A stretch of DNA of 64,000 nt from Hyposmocoma kahamanoa (GCF_003589595.1 NW_020654422.1:3786120-3850119); one strand, 5' to 3'; positions 41,924 through 53,470 are shown, numbered from the stretch's first letter. The notes: generated from the letters alone by a model not told the origin. Numbers and translations are program-made.

Positions 41924-41993
41924 AGTGCACCAGACATACAGAAAAGGAATGGTACGTCGCGACGTACCATCGTACCTCCTCCTTTCGTGCACC
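41924..41993. repeat. palindromic sequence with a perfect 22 bp core
   Basis: The core at 41949-41970 ('atggtacgtcg' plus its complement) is a perfect palindrome. Outer segments 'gtgcacc' and 'gaaaagga' also have inverted partners at 41980-41993. It may be a small MITE. Confidence 0.6.
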
Positions 41994-42274
41994 CTAATAC
42001 TTAGTATACTAGTTATCCCTTAATTAAATAAAGGTAAATTATAAAAAAATAAGATGGTAAATCTTTTTTTTATGTAATCGATTAGCAGCGTTACTACATT
42101 CTCAAGTTCTAAACATGATGTTCTTTTTTTTTAAAAAAATGGCAATGGAAATGGCATGTACGACTCTCAATTACCAGGGAACCACTGCAATATTTTTACC
42201 AATTGTTGTAACGTAAGAATGTAAAAAAATATATTAATATAATAAATATTTGCCAGACACCCACACCAATTACC

Positions 42275-42472
42275 TAGTCTCAAATTAGGGCATTCCCTGC
42301 ACTATGAGTACCAGAGCAACGGAATACACTCTGGGGCACTACCCAGAACACCCAAACCAGAATCAATATAAAAATTTCATTTCCTGTATTGCTCCTGCCA
42401 GGAATCGAACTCGGGGCCTCCTTATCCAGCACCCATAGTGCAAAGCGTTGGATCACCGAGTCGTCAAATCGA
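42275..42472 (-). mobile_element. SINE-G copy with tRNA-like head
   Basis: Minus-strand: a tRNA-like head (42405-42472; B box in 'gagttcgattcctgg') followed by the body with 'gggtgttctgggtagtgccc' and 'gttgctctggtactcatag'. This copy links the head to the body seen alone elsewhere. Confidence 0.6.
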
Positions 42473-43392
42473 TTTATGAATAACTATACAATGATTGTGT
42501 GGATTGAAGTAAATAGAATTCTTAGCAAGTGAAGATGCTTGTAGTCTCCGCTTTTTTTCCCTGGAGACTGGAGTAATGGTAATGTATTTGAATCAGATTA
42601 CGACGAGATCAATGTGATAGTGGTATATACATACGTAAACCACATAACATAGACATGTATTTGTCATTGTCATTACAAATCCGTATCTTGTGCTTCGGTT
42701 GTTTATTTTAACGCCTTTCACTGTCAATTCTAATGTTTGTTTTACTTATTATTATTTTTGTGTGCGTCGCGTTGTTGGTGAAGAAATAAAAACTTTGTAC
42801 TATAAAGAAACTGTTATAAGCGACAAGGTTTTGCTAAAATTCTTGCGGGTTATACTAGCCTAATAGGTATAACTCTACTTGAAAGACATTAGAGTCTAGA
42901 ATACGAGTAAGTACGATACATTTGAAGTTGAATTCTACATTACCTGCAGACTCACTATTCTTACTTATTGTTATAGTACGTAAAATATGGATAGCATATC
43001 TTTCTTAAAATTTAAAAGCTAGTATTCTAGATTGGCTAGAAGATTTGTATTCTCATTTTGTCTTTGACATATTCGTTTCAATTGTTACCGCGAATAAAAC
43101 CTATTCCCTGTGGCACTATGTCGATATACGAGTACATGCTACTTTAAAAATATGTAATTTAAACTGTTACATAAATTTGAATTTCGTTTACTACTTAATA
43201 TTTAAATATTTCATATTTATTTTACGACTTTGTTTCCTGTGAGTTATATATAGATTATCTGTGGTTGTTCAGATTTATAGGGTGTTATTATGATATTGCT
43301 ATTGACATGTATTATCGAGTAAAATGACAGCCTGGTGTAGTCTTATTGTAGGTACCCAATTGTGGTTTTCATGATATAACAATATATACGGG
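42473..43392. other. no gene recognised
   Basis: AT-rich; short frames only. Confidence 0.3.
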
Positions 43393-43452
43393 GATTCTTG
43401 TGGAGTATCTACTATCTATTTCTGCCGCAGTAATGTGAGCATTACGTGCTGG
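43393..43452 (+). mobile_element. SINE-A fragment
   Basis: About 60 bp: 'ttcttgtggagtatctact', 'tatttctgccgcagtaatgt' and 'gagcattac', part of the 5' third. Confidence 0.55.
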
Positions 43453-44104
43453 AATGACATAATTCATCATCATTTTTTGTTTATTTTGGTACAGTATTAA
43501 TTCTGAAATTTGCCATTTGTGTGTAGGCGTATTTCTGCATATTTTGTTTTGCCTACAATCCCACATCCCGGACGTCGTTTATAACAAACATACGTCGTTA
43601 GTGCTTCCCGTCTCAAAAGTTAGAAACCGCCTGAAAACTTTCCTGCAACACGGTCTATAGTAGCGGTCTAAAAAATTGAGCCTGCAAGTTAAAGTTAAGT
43701 GTTTCCGAGTCACGCTGTGGGTTTTCATCGTAGTTTTTTCTCGTCATATTTGCAAGATACTATTTGTATTTTTTGTATTTTTATACATACTTGAGAAAGA
43801 CAATAAATATTTTTATTCATACTCAGATTATAAAGACCCACAAATACATACCCTACATAGACTAACCTATATAATAATATAATAAAATACTTATTATTTA
43901 TTTATTTGTACATATTTGTAAAAAAGTCCTCCTTCATGAAGGTCGACAGATGTTGAGATTATGTATTACAAATAATAATAAATATTTAAGCTATTCACAT
44001 AAATTAATATCTCTATCCAAATTAGTGTACTTGGGAACTCAAGATAGAGAATGCACAGCGTCTGTCTTCTATACACGCAGCGTGTGATATGTTATTTTGG
44101 TCTC

Positions 44105-44310
44105 ATGGTACGAAGAGTATTCAATAGTGCGGAAGGTGAAAGAAAGAAACCTAGAGGCAGGAATCCTAAACACTGATCAGATCAGATCTCTGAACAACTG
44201 AAGCTACCTGTCAACGCTGCACTCCTCCAAGCGACTGAGCGAACCGATGGAGACAGATGATTGCCAAGATGAAGTGAAGTCACGATCCTTAGTAGTGAGG
44301 AAATGATTGA
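44105..44310 (+). pseudogene. LINE C-terminal tail remnant
   Basis: One frame reads 'RKKPRGRNPKH', a stop, then 'SDQISEQLKLPVNAALLQAT' and 'ERTDGDR', a stop, and later 'SEVTILSSEEM'. The 'RGR-P-HWSDQI----LPVNAAL--A--R' arrangement is the C-terminal tail of RTE/R4-type polymerases. Two stops and no upstream domain. Confidence 0.55.
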
Positions 44311-44481
44311 GAAGAATTTAAATTACGGAATAAACGCTTCGACAGTGTTGAATATACTGCTTCGATTGGCTGGGAACTGTTAAAAAATGACGCCGACAAC
44401 TTTTTAAGAAAATACTTTAATGAATATCTGTGATACTGTGACCTGTGATACAAATGATGCTTGATTTCAATTCAAATTCAC

Positions 44482-45245
44482 TCAGCAAAATCGCCTGATG
44501 ATCGTAAAATGATCGGGTACAAAGATGTTAAGTGCGGATCCCGAGAGGCCTGTATCAGAGGTTGTGAGGCCGCGTCGCGCACGCACCGCTGCTAATAGCT
44601 TATCCTTGCATATTCGTCTAGTGAATTTAACCACGATAGCCGGAGGGCGCGGGCGGCCAGACTCAGAGCTATTAGATTTGTCTTCCACTTCGAACCTCTT
44701 TACTCGCACAATACCATCGATATCACGATCATCCAGCGGGAGTGCAACTTTGTTGCAAATTGCGTGCAGTAAAGACACAAGATTTTCTCCTGCTGTATAT
44801 GGTAACCCAGATATTTCAACGTTGTTCATTCTTGAAAACTGATCGAATTTGTGATTGTCGTGTTCGAACGTGATTATCGCTTCATTTGCAGATTCTAGCC
44901 CTGTTTTAAGAATTGTAATCAACGATGTTGTTTGTTCTCAACGGCAATTAGCCTATCTTCCAAGGAGCTGAAACGGGTTTCCGTGTCGCTGAATTTCTTG
45001 TTGAGTGACTGTATCTCTGCTGTAATTTTCTGGCGATCAGTACTCAAGGTACAAAAATCATTTCTAAATTTGCGCAATTCTTGTAGGACCTCGGCTATAT
45101 ACTATTACTAGATTCAGCGGACTCATAAGACCTTTTAAATGTAACACAAACAGGGTCCAATTCGTCGCAATACATGTTAACTTCAACCATTGGACTTTCA
45201 AACTGCCTACATGTAGATGTTTCGTCTCCTTTGTTGCGCCTAAAA
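44482..45245 (-). pseudogene. non-LTR retrotransposon ORF1 protein (coiled coil plus RRM-like domain), broken
   Basis: Intact ORF1 proteins bind the element RNA and act as chaperones. On the minus strand, an N-terminal acidic segment ('VEVNMYCDELDPVCVTFKRS') leads into a heptad-rich helix ('EVLQELRKFRNDFCTLSTDR', 'QKITAEIQSLNKKFSDTETR', 'FSSLEDRLIAVENKQ'). After a shift come 'RMNNVEISGLPYTAGENLVS', 'IVRVKRFE', 'PPAIVVKFTRRICKDKLLAA' and 'LNIFVPDHFT', ending at a stop at 44482-44484. This layout is the Transposase_22/ORF1-like family common in lepidopteran LINEs. The coiled coil and the last 146 codons are in different frames. No reverse transcriptase is adjacent. The plus-strand frame 44525-44842 is its shadow. 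Confidence 0.75.
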
Positions 45246-45625
45246 ACCAAGAAACCAATTAACCAATTTTTATATGTATTTGGTGCCTTGTATTTGATCT
45301 GTTTTAATAAACAAGAATTAAACTGAAACCCGACCCATTAATTGGCAAAGGTAAGTGTCAACCAAATATTTGCTTTAGAAGTGAAATGATACTTCGCCCC
45401 CTTGGTGTAATAACGCTACATCTACTAAATGGCAACTTCAGTTTTGAAGATTCTATGAACGAGATTAGTTTATAACTGTTTAGTTTAAATAGAGATATAA
45501 AATTTCACATAGAATCATTTGTGTATCATCATTTTCTTCATGTAGTTCATATTAGTTTTCTGACTGTCGTGATTCTTTTTTCTACTCCTATACTTTAAGC
45601 TGTCAATTATAATTATTTATTTTAA

Positions 45626-45925
45626 TTTTTTTTTATAATACTAAGTGGCGGGATGAACAAGTCGTGCGCCTGGTGGTAAGCGACACTCCTGTCCATAGCA
45701 GTTGCAGTACCACTCAGAGCTTTAAATTACAAATATCTGAGGGGCTCTGCCACCACTCGTCACTATCATAAGTCGACAAGTCCCATGTGCCTGTAATTTC
45801 ACCAGCACCCTTACCTTTCCAAATCGGAACGTAGTAATGCTTACTATTGCTGCTTGGCGGCAGAGATGGGTAAAATGGCAGTACTTCCCTGGACGAACTC
45901 TTTTACAAGGAACTCTACTACTACT
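45626..45925 (-). mobile_element. SINE-A copy, full length
   Basis: Minus-strand, about 300 bp, one of the least worn copies; A-tail side at 45626-45635, 5' end at 45912-45925. Confidence 0.85.
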
Positions 45926-46581
45926 GTAATAATTTCATATCATAAAGGCGCTCATTTTAGTTCAACATTCAATTGTCTGCGGTATTCGCTACTGAAGTGC
46001 AAAATGTCAAAATAGTTCTGTACACATAACTATAATGAGTATTATAGTTTTCTACACAGAACTATGAATTTCAAAAAAATAAGGTTGTATTTGCTAATTA
46101 AAATGTCCAATATGATATCATTCGAATGCTCTACTGTCCCTGGAATGGTTAAATTGGCCTAAAAGTTTGCAACCGGGCCATTAACCTTTATAAAAAAAAA
46201 TTTTGGTTAGAATATAAGCGGTACTTGGCCACTTCTACTTTATCTCTTTGGTTTTTGTTTTGTAACGTTTGTTTGGCTTTTGTTTGTTGGTTGTCATGAA
46301 TTTGTTAACAAAATATACATTTAATATTGGTTGTCTTTCATTATTTTATTTACTCGTTGAAAAAGTACTGTATGTAAATCATTATATAATTAGGTCTTAA
46401 AATGTCGTATCTATTACTAACATACGGTACTCGACTTTAAGAACTCTCATAATGCAACAATCGCATAAAACACTATTAACGTATGATCACATGTGGGTTT
46501 GTTATACCAAAGGTATGGCTTGCATCTTTATGAAATACGCATCGACGCATTTTGCGCATTTTATCCTCCTGGCTTATAATC
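45926..46581. other. no gene recognised
   Basis: AT-rich; nothing seen. Confidence 0.3.
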
Positions 46582-46834
46582 ATAATTATGATAAGACAAA
46601 TATGGTAACTCCATAAAAAATTAGTAGCGCGGTTTGCGCCGAGTACGGGTGCACACATTCACATAATAAAATAAAGGCGCGTGTGACGCCCAGCGCTATG
46701 CAACGAGAGTGCATCGCGAGATTACGCAAATGAATGCGTCCGTACACGGCGCGCGACAGGCGCACACGAATACAAGCCACGCTGCTACGTTTGTTTTGTA
46801 TACAGTTACCATACTTGTCTTATTATAATTATTA
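46582..46834. mobile_element. MITE family B, second copy
   Basis: Left 'gataagacaaatatggtaac', right in reverse complement 'aataagacaagtatggtaac'. Both continue to '-tagcagcg-gg'. Interior similar to 21155-21403, including 'acacattc' and 'gcgtccgtacacg'. Confidence 0.7.
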
Positions 46835-47205
46835 AGATATAATCCTCATGCCCCTCTATGAAGTATGCGTGCTGTTTTTACATATAGTATCGTTGTGTGT
46901 GTGCGCCCGGGGAAGAGCGTACCGAGATAGCAAATATTTTCCAAAATATCTAATCGCTTTGGTGCGGAGGCTTCACAATCCTCTTAATTAATACGCAGTT
47001 GGTAGGTACTGATAAATTGGAGTATTTTAATGAAAATGGCGGATTTTGTTAGAAATATTGCCTTAATTAAATGCTCCTGTTGACTATGATGGATATAAAG
47101 GATTCTACTCTGTCCATTAGTTTAATTGTCTCTGCTATTTTTACTAACGATGCCGGGTGAAATATATACCGGATAAGATAAAACTATAAGCGGTAAGCCT
47201 AAAGG

Positions 47206-47350
47206 GCGCCTTCAAATTAGACGCTTATGAAAGCACTGTAGTACAACCACTGTGGTCGTACGTTGAAAATGATATCGTCACTAAACGAAGCGTGAGTTTT
47301 GTTCAGTGACGGTGTTGTTTTCGACGAGTGATGTTTATTTTTCTACGTCT
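47206..47350 (+). repeat. worn Harbinger-like terminus
   Basis: 'agggcgccttcaaattagac' after TAA resembles the termini at 6296 and 38411. The GC-rich hairpin region is degraded and the rest cannot be followed. Confidence 0.35.
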
Positions 47351-47790
47351 GTTACCGCCTTGGTCTGACGCAACTGAACTTATTTTAGGGTTTTTTCCTT
47401 TAAGAATTTGTATCTAGTCTTGTTTGATGTGCTTTACTTCAGAGAGCGGCTTCAGTAGATATCGAGTTCTTAGATAAATGTTCATTCATTCGTAAGTGAA
47501 ACTCTTTGTTTTTCAAGAAAACCACCGTTTCGGGCTCACTAACGGTCCCGTGGTCACGTCGTCTGATTACTATGGTAAGCATCAGTCAGTTACGTCTAAT
47601 ATTAATGCAAAGTCTTTTCTAAACTATAATTACGTAAGTTATTTCTAATTTATATAAAACGCAGGCTAGAAACTAATAGCTTTTATATTTTAAGAGCACA
47701 GCGATATGCACACTTTGTTGGACAGATTTGGAGTAGTGTGTTGTGATAAAATATAAAACATATTTAACTTAATCTCAGTAGTTAGTACTA

Positions 47791-48200
47791 AAAAAACCGA
47801 CCTCAGAAGTGCGTGGAATTACATATAATTACCTTTTTTTTAAATCGGTTACCGGAAAGTGCGCAAACCTGGATTCATCCCCTAGTTGGCCACTATACGG
47901 GACTTGTATATTGAGAGAGAAAAACGCCTTGAATTGGAGAATAGCAAGAGCAACCATTAAAATAATTGCTCCTTATAATAAAATTTAGGCGCTATTTTTA
48001 AAAATGAATCTTCATGCCTACAGCACCGTTAGAGGTGAATGTTTTTCTTCAAAATTAAATGGGACCACAATGGAGGTACCCTCTTTTAAAAAAAAGAATC
48101 ATAAAAATCAGTTCACAAATACCGGAGTTATCGCGTAACATACACACAAAAAAAAATGCTGTCGAATTGAGAATCTCCTCCTTTTTTGAAGTCGGTTAAT
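47791..48200 (-). repeat. repeat family E, long copy
   Basis: Minus-strand, 'aaaccgacctcag' to 'tgaagtcggttaat', about 410 bp, with the same long internal block as the 24956 copy. Confidence 0.7.
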
Positions 48201-49119
48201 AAAATCTAACATATACTTATCCTCCCAGTCCAGGTCAGACAGTCAGGCTCGGTTCGGGCATTCAGGGGTGCCCTTTTGAAATCTTGGGATTACTCAGATT
48301 CCTCATATTAGAGCTTATAAAATATTTATTTAAACTTGACATATTTATTTATAGTCTTATTTTATACATTCATTTTACTACATATTTTATATGTATTAGT
48401 AAATCATCATTTACTTAATATTCCCCTTAGAAATCCCTTTACGGGATAAGCTCGCCTTTGTACAATAATGTTTTATTTATTTGTTAAAATTTGTTTTGTT
48501 GTATAATAAAGTGTTTACATACATATTTTATAAATGTTGCCTAATAATATAACCAAATAAAGCAGAACTTCAATGCTTATTTAATGTTCAATTTATTAAT
48601 TGAACATACATTCCAATTAGCGCTTTATACGTTTTGCAAAAATATTATTTACAATACTATGAATTTTGAGTAAATTTAATTTATTAATTATACGCGAAAT
48701 AGACGACACTGTCACAATCACGGAACGTAGATTAGTGAGACTGGCTTAAGATTGTGGTGGATATCACAAACTACGGAAGACCTATAACCAGCAGTAGGTG
48801 AAGTCAAGTTGTAAATCGTGGTACTAACGATGAAAAGCGATTTTAAAAAAGTGTTGCAAATCAGGATCCATAGTCACAGTATCCGATAAAACAAAAAAGA
48901 CAAAGAGAAATCCTATTTTATTCAATCTGACGGCAGCCATTCATCCAAAGAGAATGCTTTATGGAAATGCAAATCGCACAATTGGTAACAATTGTTCTCT
49001 GCTTGCAATCCTCAATGGTTTTCATATGGAAATGGTATTATTTAGGAGATATTCCTTCTCCGTGTTACGGAGGAATGTAAAGAAGATATGGCCGCAAGAA
49101 TCGGTAAGTAACATCAACC
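48201..49119. other. no gene recognised
   Basis: AT-rich. A worn block at 48770-48815 ('agacctataaccagcagtag') resembles the end of the SINE at 61350-61603. The frame 48954-49196 has no recognisable domain. Confidence 0.3.
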
Positions 49120-49662
49120 TTGCTTGCAAATATTCAAGGTTTGGCTTGTATTGGAGACGACGCAAACCTTCCGCGGAACATTACTTATGCACATAAACGA
49201 GCATGTATTTTCAAAAGAATACTTTATTTCGGTTATTTGTTAATGTCTTCATTTACAAAAAAAAGCAAATGCGGGTATGCTGTCCCTCCTGTATATAATT
49301 CTCTTTTGTTTTTCATCGCTCTACTGAAATGTACCCACTACTACACACTATCTCTTTGTCTGTACAATTGCATTTTAAGTCGACGCAGTGAAAAAAATCA
49401 TTCGTTTTCTTTTAAAAAGCGTTACAAAGAAGAATGTTCCACAGTGCAAATGCTAACAATTGGCCACAGCTGTGGGTTGCACTTCACCAAAGAAATAAAT
49501 GAAAGATTGGAACTTTTTTTTACTCCAGTCACTCACATTCATGGCGCCGAGAGGCGGACTGAAGGGATGACTGTCAGGGCCATATTGTATTCCAGAACAA
49601 TAGCTTTTTTGCTTTTTTGTCTACGCCATGACGCATCAGTCAAATTCGAATTCTTTACTTAA
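49120..49662 (+). CDS. 180-codon open frame, no recognised function
   Basis: The longest uninterrupted frame in the window that does not belong to a recognised transposon. The translation has a hydrophobic stretch at about residues 60-85 ('LFFIALLKCTHYY' region), a basic stretch at about 88-102, and a histidine/cysteine-containing part near 'TIGHSCGLHFTKEI'. The first ATG (49120) has no obvious context, the frame is not followed by a close polyadenylation signal, and it overlaps another open frame at 48954-49196. In DNA this AT-rich a frame of this length is uncommon but not impossible across 64 kb on six frames. It may be chance, a decayed transposon ORF or an exon. Confidence 0.15.
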   Translation: MLANIQGLACIGDDANLPRNITYAHKRACIFKRILYFGYLLMSSFTKKSKCGYAVPPVYNSLLFFIALLKCTHYYTLSLCLYNCILSRRSEKNHSFSFKKRYKEECSTVQMLTIGHSCGLHFTKEINERLELFFTPVTHIHGAERRTEGMTVRAILYSRTIAFLLFCLRHDASVKFEFFT

Positions 49663-50517
49663 AAATAGAATGTTAGCCAACGTCAGTTCAATGCATATTA
49701 AGAGTTAAATATTTATATGTAGAGCTTTTCTCGCAATGTTCCTGAAAATTCCAATGTTTTACTTATTAAGCATGGTTCAAAGGCGGAACTTTTTATAATA
49801 GTTACGGCTATGTACGTGGCTGGTGGTGAAGTCACATTTGCATTCTGCAAATAAGTAGTTGTCTTTAAAAAGTTAGTAAAATGCAACGTTGGTTTATCAA
49901 AGTCTTTTTTTTATAAAATCTTTTTAAATTTCTTCTAACAAAAAATATGTCATGAAAACTGTCAAAAGAATTGGAGATGAATTTAATGTATATGTCTTAA
50001 CTTTTTCTTTAAAATCAAAAGAAATGAAATATTTTCTGGATGTCACAATGTTACAAAATAATTGAATTGAAAACTTTTCATTCCAACTTTTTGTAGGTAT
50101 ATATATTTTTTAAAGGTGGTGTAGAGAAGGGTAGCAGTCGCTACAATATAGTGTTTTTAATAAATTTACTTTTAGATTGAAATGGTACATTTAAATGAAA
50201 TTGTTTGTGGTGCCTTATCTTTGATTTGTCGTTGTTGTGTCTGCTTTTAGTGCTCGTGCATATTTTATACTTCGTTTCTGTTTTCAAACAGTATTTTATA
50301 CAGTCTTTTTTCTCAGTTTATTTCTGTCTTAAATTGAAATTCTAAATTGAAATGTATTTATTTTTGGCGTCTATCTTTTGATTTCTCATTATTTCGTCTG
50401 CTTTTAGTGCTCGAGCACGTCTTATGCTTTATTTCCGTTTTTGAGTAGAGTATTAGAATATTTTCACCGTCTTATTCACTCCTCGTTAACACCCGAATTT
50501 TTACAGTCCACTACCTG
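49663..50517. other. no gene recognised
   Basis: AT-rich. Two similar stretches at 50210-50260 and 50370-50435 ('gtctgcttttagtgctcg' in both) form a diverged direct repeat. Confidence 0.35.
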
Positions 50518-50617
50518 GACCAACCCTGCAGAGGGTCTCTGATTGGGGACAACTAAACTTAGTCCAGTTTAACCCCACCAAGACACAAGTTTGTGCGTTC
50601 ACCGCTAAAAAAGACTC
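50518..50617 (+). pseudogene. jockey-like reverse transcriptase fragment, truncated by SINE-A
   Basis: One frame reads 'TLQRVSDWGQLNLVQFNPTK' followed by 'TQVCAFTAKK'. This is the conserved segment just after the YXDD box of jockey-type polymerases, with the pattern 'W----L-N-KT----F'. It is cut off where the SINE-A at 50618 begins. Nothing upstream is recognisable. Confidence 0.65.
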
Positions 50618-50791
50618 GTGACCCTGAGACATAAGTTGACAAGTCTCATGTGCCTGTAATTTCATCATCACCCTTACTCTTCAAAATCGGAACACAGTAA
50701 AGCTGACATTACTGCTTGGCGCCTACAGAAATAGATAAGGTGCCAGTACTTCCCTGGACGACCTCTTTCACAAGGAGCTTTACTGTTCCTA
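50618..50791 (-). mobile_element. SINE-A copy, 3'-truncated
   Basis: Minus-strand copy keeping the 5' half ('cctggacgacctctttcaca' to 'actgttcct') and lacking the half with the A-tail; it abuts the LINE fragment. Confidence 0.75.
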
Positions 50792-51651
50792 GACTTCTTC
50801 GCTACCATCCTCCTGATTTAATAAAATATCGATTAAATATCTGTCGAAATTGTTTTTATTACATGAAAGTCACAAAAATGTTACGAACTATAATGAAAAA
50901 CTCCCACATGTGAAATATTATAACCATCATAATTTTTATGTTAAAAATTATCGTCTAACTTCGTCAAATCTTTAAACTTCCATACTGAAACATTGTTATT
51001 TTGCAATGCTTTACAGATATAGTTGGCCTGCCATACCCATACCATGGTTGCGATATTTCTAGTAAAAACTAAAGGTACATATCGCAATACATTGATTTTT
51101 TCAAAAGATTTTTCAAAAGATCTGATTTGCCTTACCGTGGCTGCCTACTAACCTCATTTTTACCTCCACACGTATTAACGTTTTCTAAAAATCCTTTATT
51201 TGTGGGATTCTCACATTTAAGCGTACCGATTAATTTTATTATTAATATAAATTAACGTACTTTTTACCTTTTATATAGTTGTAAGGTTCAATTTTTAATT
51301 ATTAATTTTTAAAGTTAGTAGAATTCTAACTGCAGCGTGCCTTAACTAAATACTCGTATGTTTATATTGTATAAGTATCTGCGCGTAAATGCATAGCAGT
51401 TACAGTATGAAAGTTAATAAAAAATACATTTTCCAGTACGTTTAAACTCTACTAAGTTTGCAGTCATAAAGCAGGAATGACCGGAATTCCTTGCCAAAAA
51501 TGAAAATGTTTATGACGCAGGCATTTTATTTTCCTCGCAACTTTTCGCTACGATACTCCATACTATGTCAGCGTTGATTTTTAAGTGTATGCTGAAGATA
51601 TAGAAGTAATGTACTCCGTTTTAAAATTAACGTTCCTAGATGTAAGATTAA
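50792..51651. other. no gene recognised
   Basis: AT-rich; nothing seen. Confidence 0.3.
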
Positions 51652-51810
51652 GGGTCGTATTCCAGAACTCTACTCAATACTCAAGTCAGGATTTGAGCAG
51701 ACTTGAGTATGATATCAAGCACTGGAAATACGACCCTAAGGGCAAGGGCCTTGAGTATGATTTTCAGTGTTCACTGCAATACTCAAGTCCTGAGTTCTGG
51801 AATGCGACAC
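51652..51810. mobile_element. 159 bp MITE with TAA target duplication, two-unit structure
   Basis: Left end 'gggtcgtattccagaactc'; right end in reverse complement 'gtgtcgcattccagaactca'. TAA flanks both sides (51649-51651 and 51811-51813). Inside, 'aaatacgaccctaagggc' (51725-51742) contains another inverted end followed by TAA, so the element looks like two palindromic units in series. TWA targets suit PIF/Harbinger-type enzymes. Confidence 0.7.
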
Positions 51811-51814
51811 TAAG

Positions 51815-51962
51815 GGTATTGTAGTATTGTAGTAGTAGTAGTAGTAGTAGCAGTAGTAGTAGTAGTAGTAGTAGTAATAGCAGTAGAAGAAGAAGAAGAA
51901 GAAGAAGAAGAAGAAGAAGAAGAAGAAGAAGACGAAGAAGAAGAAGAAGAAGAAGAAGAAGA
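51815..51962. repeat. compound (GTA)n-(GAA)n microsatellite
   Basis: About 65 bp of GTA/GCA units followed by about 78 bp of GAA units with one GAC. The long minus-strand open frame here, rich in Tyr and Phe, is an artefact of it. Confidence 0.95.
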
Positions 51963-52104
51963 GAATAATCAAGTACCCCATCTCTATTGGTTTATTTCAA
52001 TTAAATGTGATATTCTTTTATACATATAAAACCTATTTTTACGAATTGCTAACAAAGCTGTTAATTATTTAGAATATTCTATAATAAGAAGTTATTATTA
52101 TTAA

Positions 52105-52187
52105 TACAAGCGGAAGACTCGAACCAGCGTCCTCGCCATAATAGGGGTATCAAGCACTAGAGAAATTGGTAAGAACTGCTGACTCGT
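52105..52187 (-). repeat. tRNA-like SINE head, inverted partner
   Basis: B-box-like 'ctggttcgagtcttccgc' on the minus strand, ending next to the plus-strand head at 52188. Not a convincing tRNA gene: no matching acceptor stem was seen. Confidence 0.4.
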
Positions 52188-52290
52188 TTCGTAGCTAAGT
52201 TGGGAGAGCGATAGCCCCGATTTGGTGAGGTGGCTAACTCCAATCCACCCGGATCGAACAAATTTTTCTTTGTGTTCTATCTTTTTGTAA
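52188..52290 (+). repeat. tRNA-derived SINE-F head
   Basis: 'gtagctaagttgggagagc' (A box), a worn B box 'tggctaactccaatccacc', then 'cggatcgaacaaatttttct', the same tail as after 3858. Confidence 0.55.
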
Positions 52291-53246
52291 ATTCACGAAT
52301 ATAATTGAATGTCATGGTAGTAAAACAAAATTTTTAATAAACTCAATATTATAATACTAAGAAATAATCCTGAAACTATCCGGATATCCATTCACGTTTA
52401 CAGTGGACTAACCACAGTACAGGTGTTACCTGTTGGTAACTGGCACTGTTGTGCTTATAACCCTCTCAATAAAAAAAATCCTGATTCCCGATTCACCTTC
52501 ATAAAAAATCTGTTCTAAATTTAATATAGATCGTCCCAAGAAATGAGTGGAATACGCGTTATTCCATATTTTATCTACGAAATAAGCGACCGACGTTGTA
52601 ATATCCAAACAAAATGCAAGATGTAGCAACGAACAGCTGTCGGTGCAATATTTCGCGAAAAATTCACAACAAACAGCCAGCTACGCTCTTGTTGACTTAA
52701 TAAGACTTCATTGAGGCAAGACTGCGAGGTTTCATTTTTTTCTTTTTCAATATTAATGGGGAGAAAATCAAAGTTGCACCAATAAATTGGTGACAAACAA
52801 AGGAATTTCCAATAGTCTTATAATCATCGAAACCTACACAGTCACCTGCATTAAAATGCATTAGTATACAAGAAGCACAGTGACAATCTTATTTTCTATG
52901 GAAATGTTGGTAATTTCAACATGAAATAAATGTTTTTTTCCAAGATGTTATTTATGATTTTACATTGAAGCGTTAGTTCGATTCCATTCCTCTAGAGGGC
53001 ATTAAGCAGATACAATTTTTTTATAACTGTACGTCAAAATATCACAATTTCAGGAGTTGAACAAAGAATGTATCCAGAATTTTTGTCCACATGTAATTAC
53101 CATCTTGCCGACGAGTACGAAGAGCTATACAATGCAGGATGTAATCGATTTTCTCCTTCTGGCCGAAGTGTCCAGTAGCATCCTGAGCTGAGGCCCGTGT
53201 TCACCTGGACGCTCTCACTCTAATTGATTATAATTTATCATACCAT
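52291..53246. other. no gene recognised
   Basis: AT-rich; overlapping minus-strand frames at 52426-52796 show no domain. Confidence 0.3.
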
Positions 53247-53470
53247 CAGTAAAGCTCCTTGTGAAAGAGTTCGTCCAGGAAAGTATTACCAACTTACCTA
53301 CATCTGCCATCAAGCAGTAATGTGAGTATTAATGCGTTCCAGTTTTAGAAGGGTAAGGGTCCGGATGGGCGCAGTGGCAGTACACCACTTTCAGATCTTT
53401 GCGATTTAAAACTCGACAGGCGTATCGTTTATTACTTATTCATTCTGATCGCTTGGCATTATAAAAAAAA
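53247..53470 (+). mobile_element. SINE-A copy with two internal deletions
   Basis: Plus-strand, 'taaagctccttgtgaaagag' to 'cattataaaaaaaaa'. It lacks the 'gacttgtc' block and most of the 'ctctgagtggcactgcaact' block. Confidence 0.75.

Noticed and set aside
44525..44842. 105-codon plus-strand frame
   Set aside because: It is the shadow of the minus-strand ORF1 pseudogene, which carries recognisable motifs.
51736..51981. Minus-strand frame rich in Phe and Tyr
   Set aside because: Pure translation of the (GAA)n/(GTA)n microsatellite.
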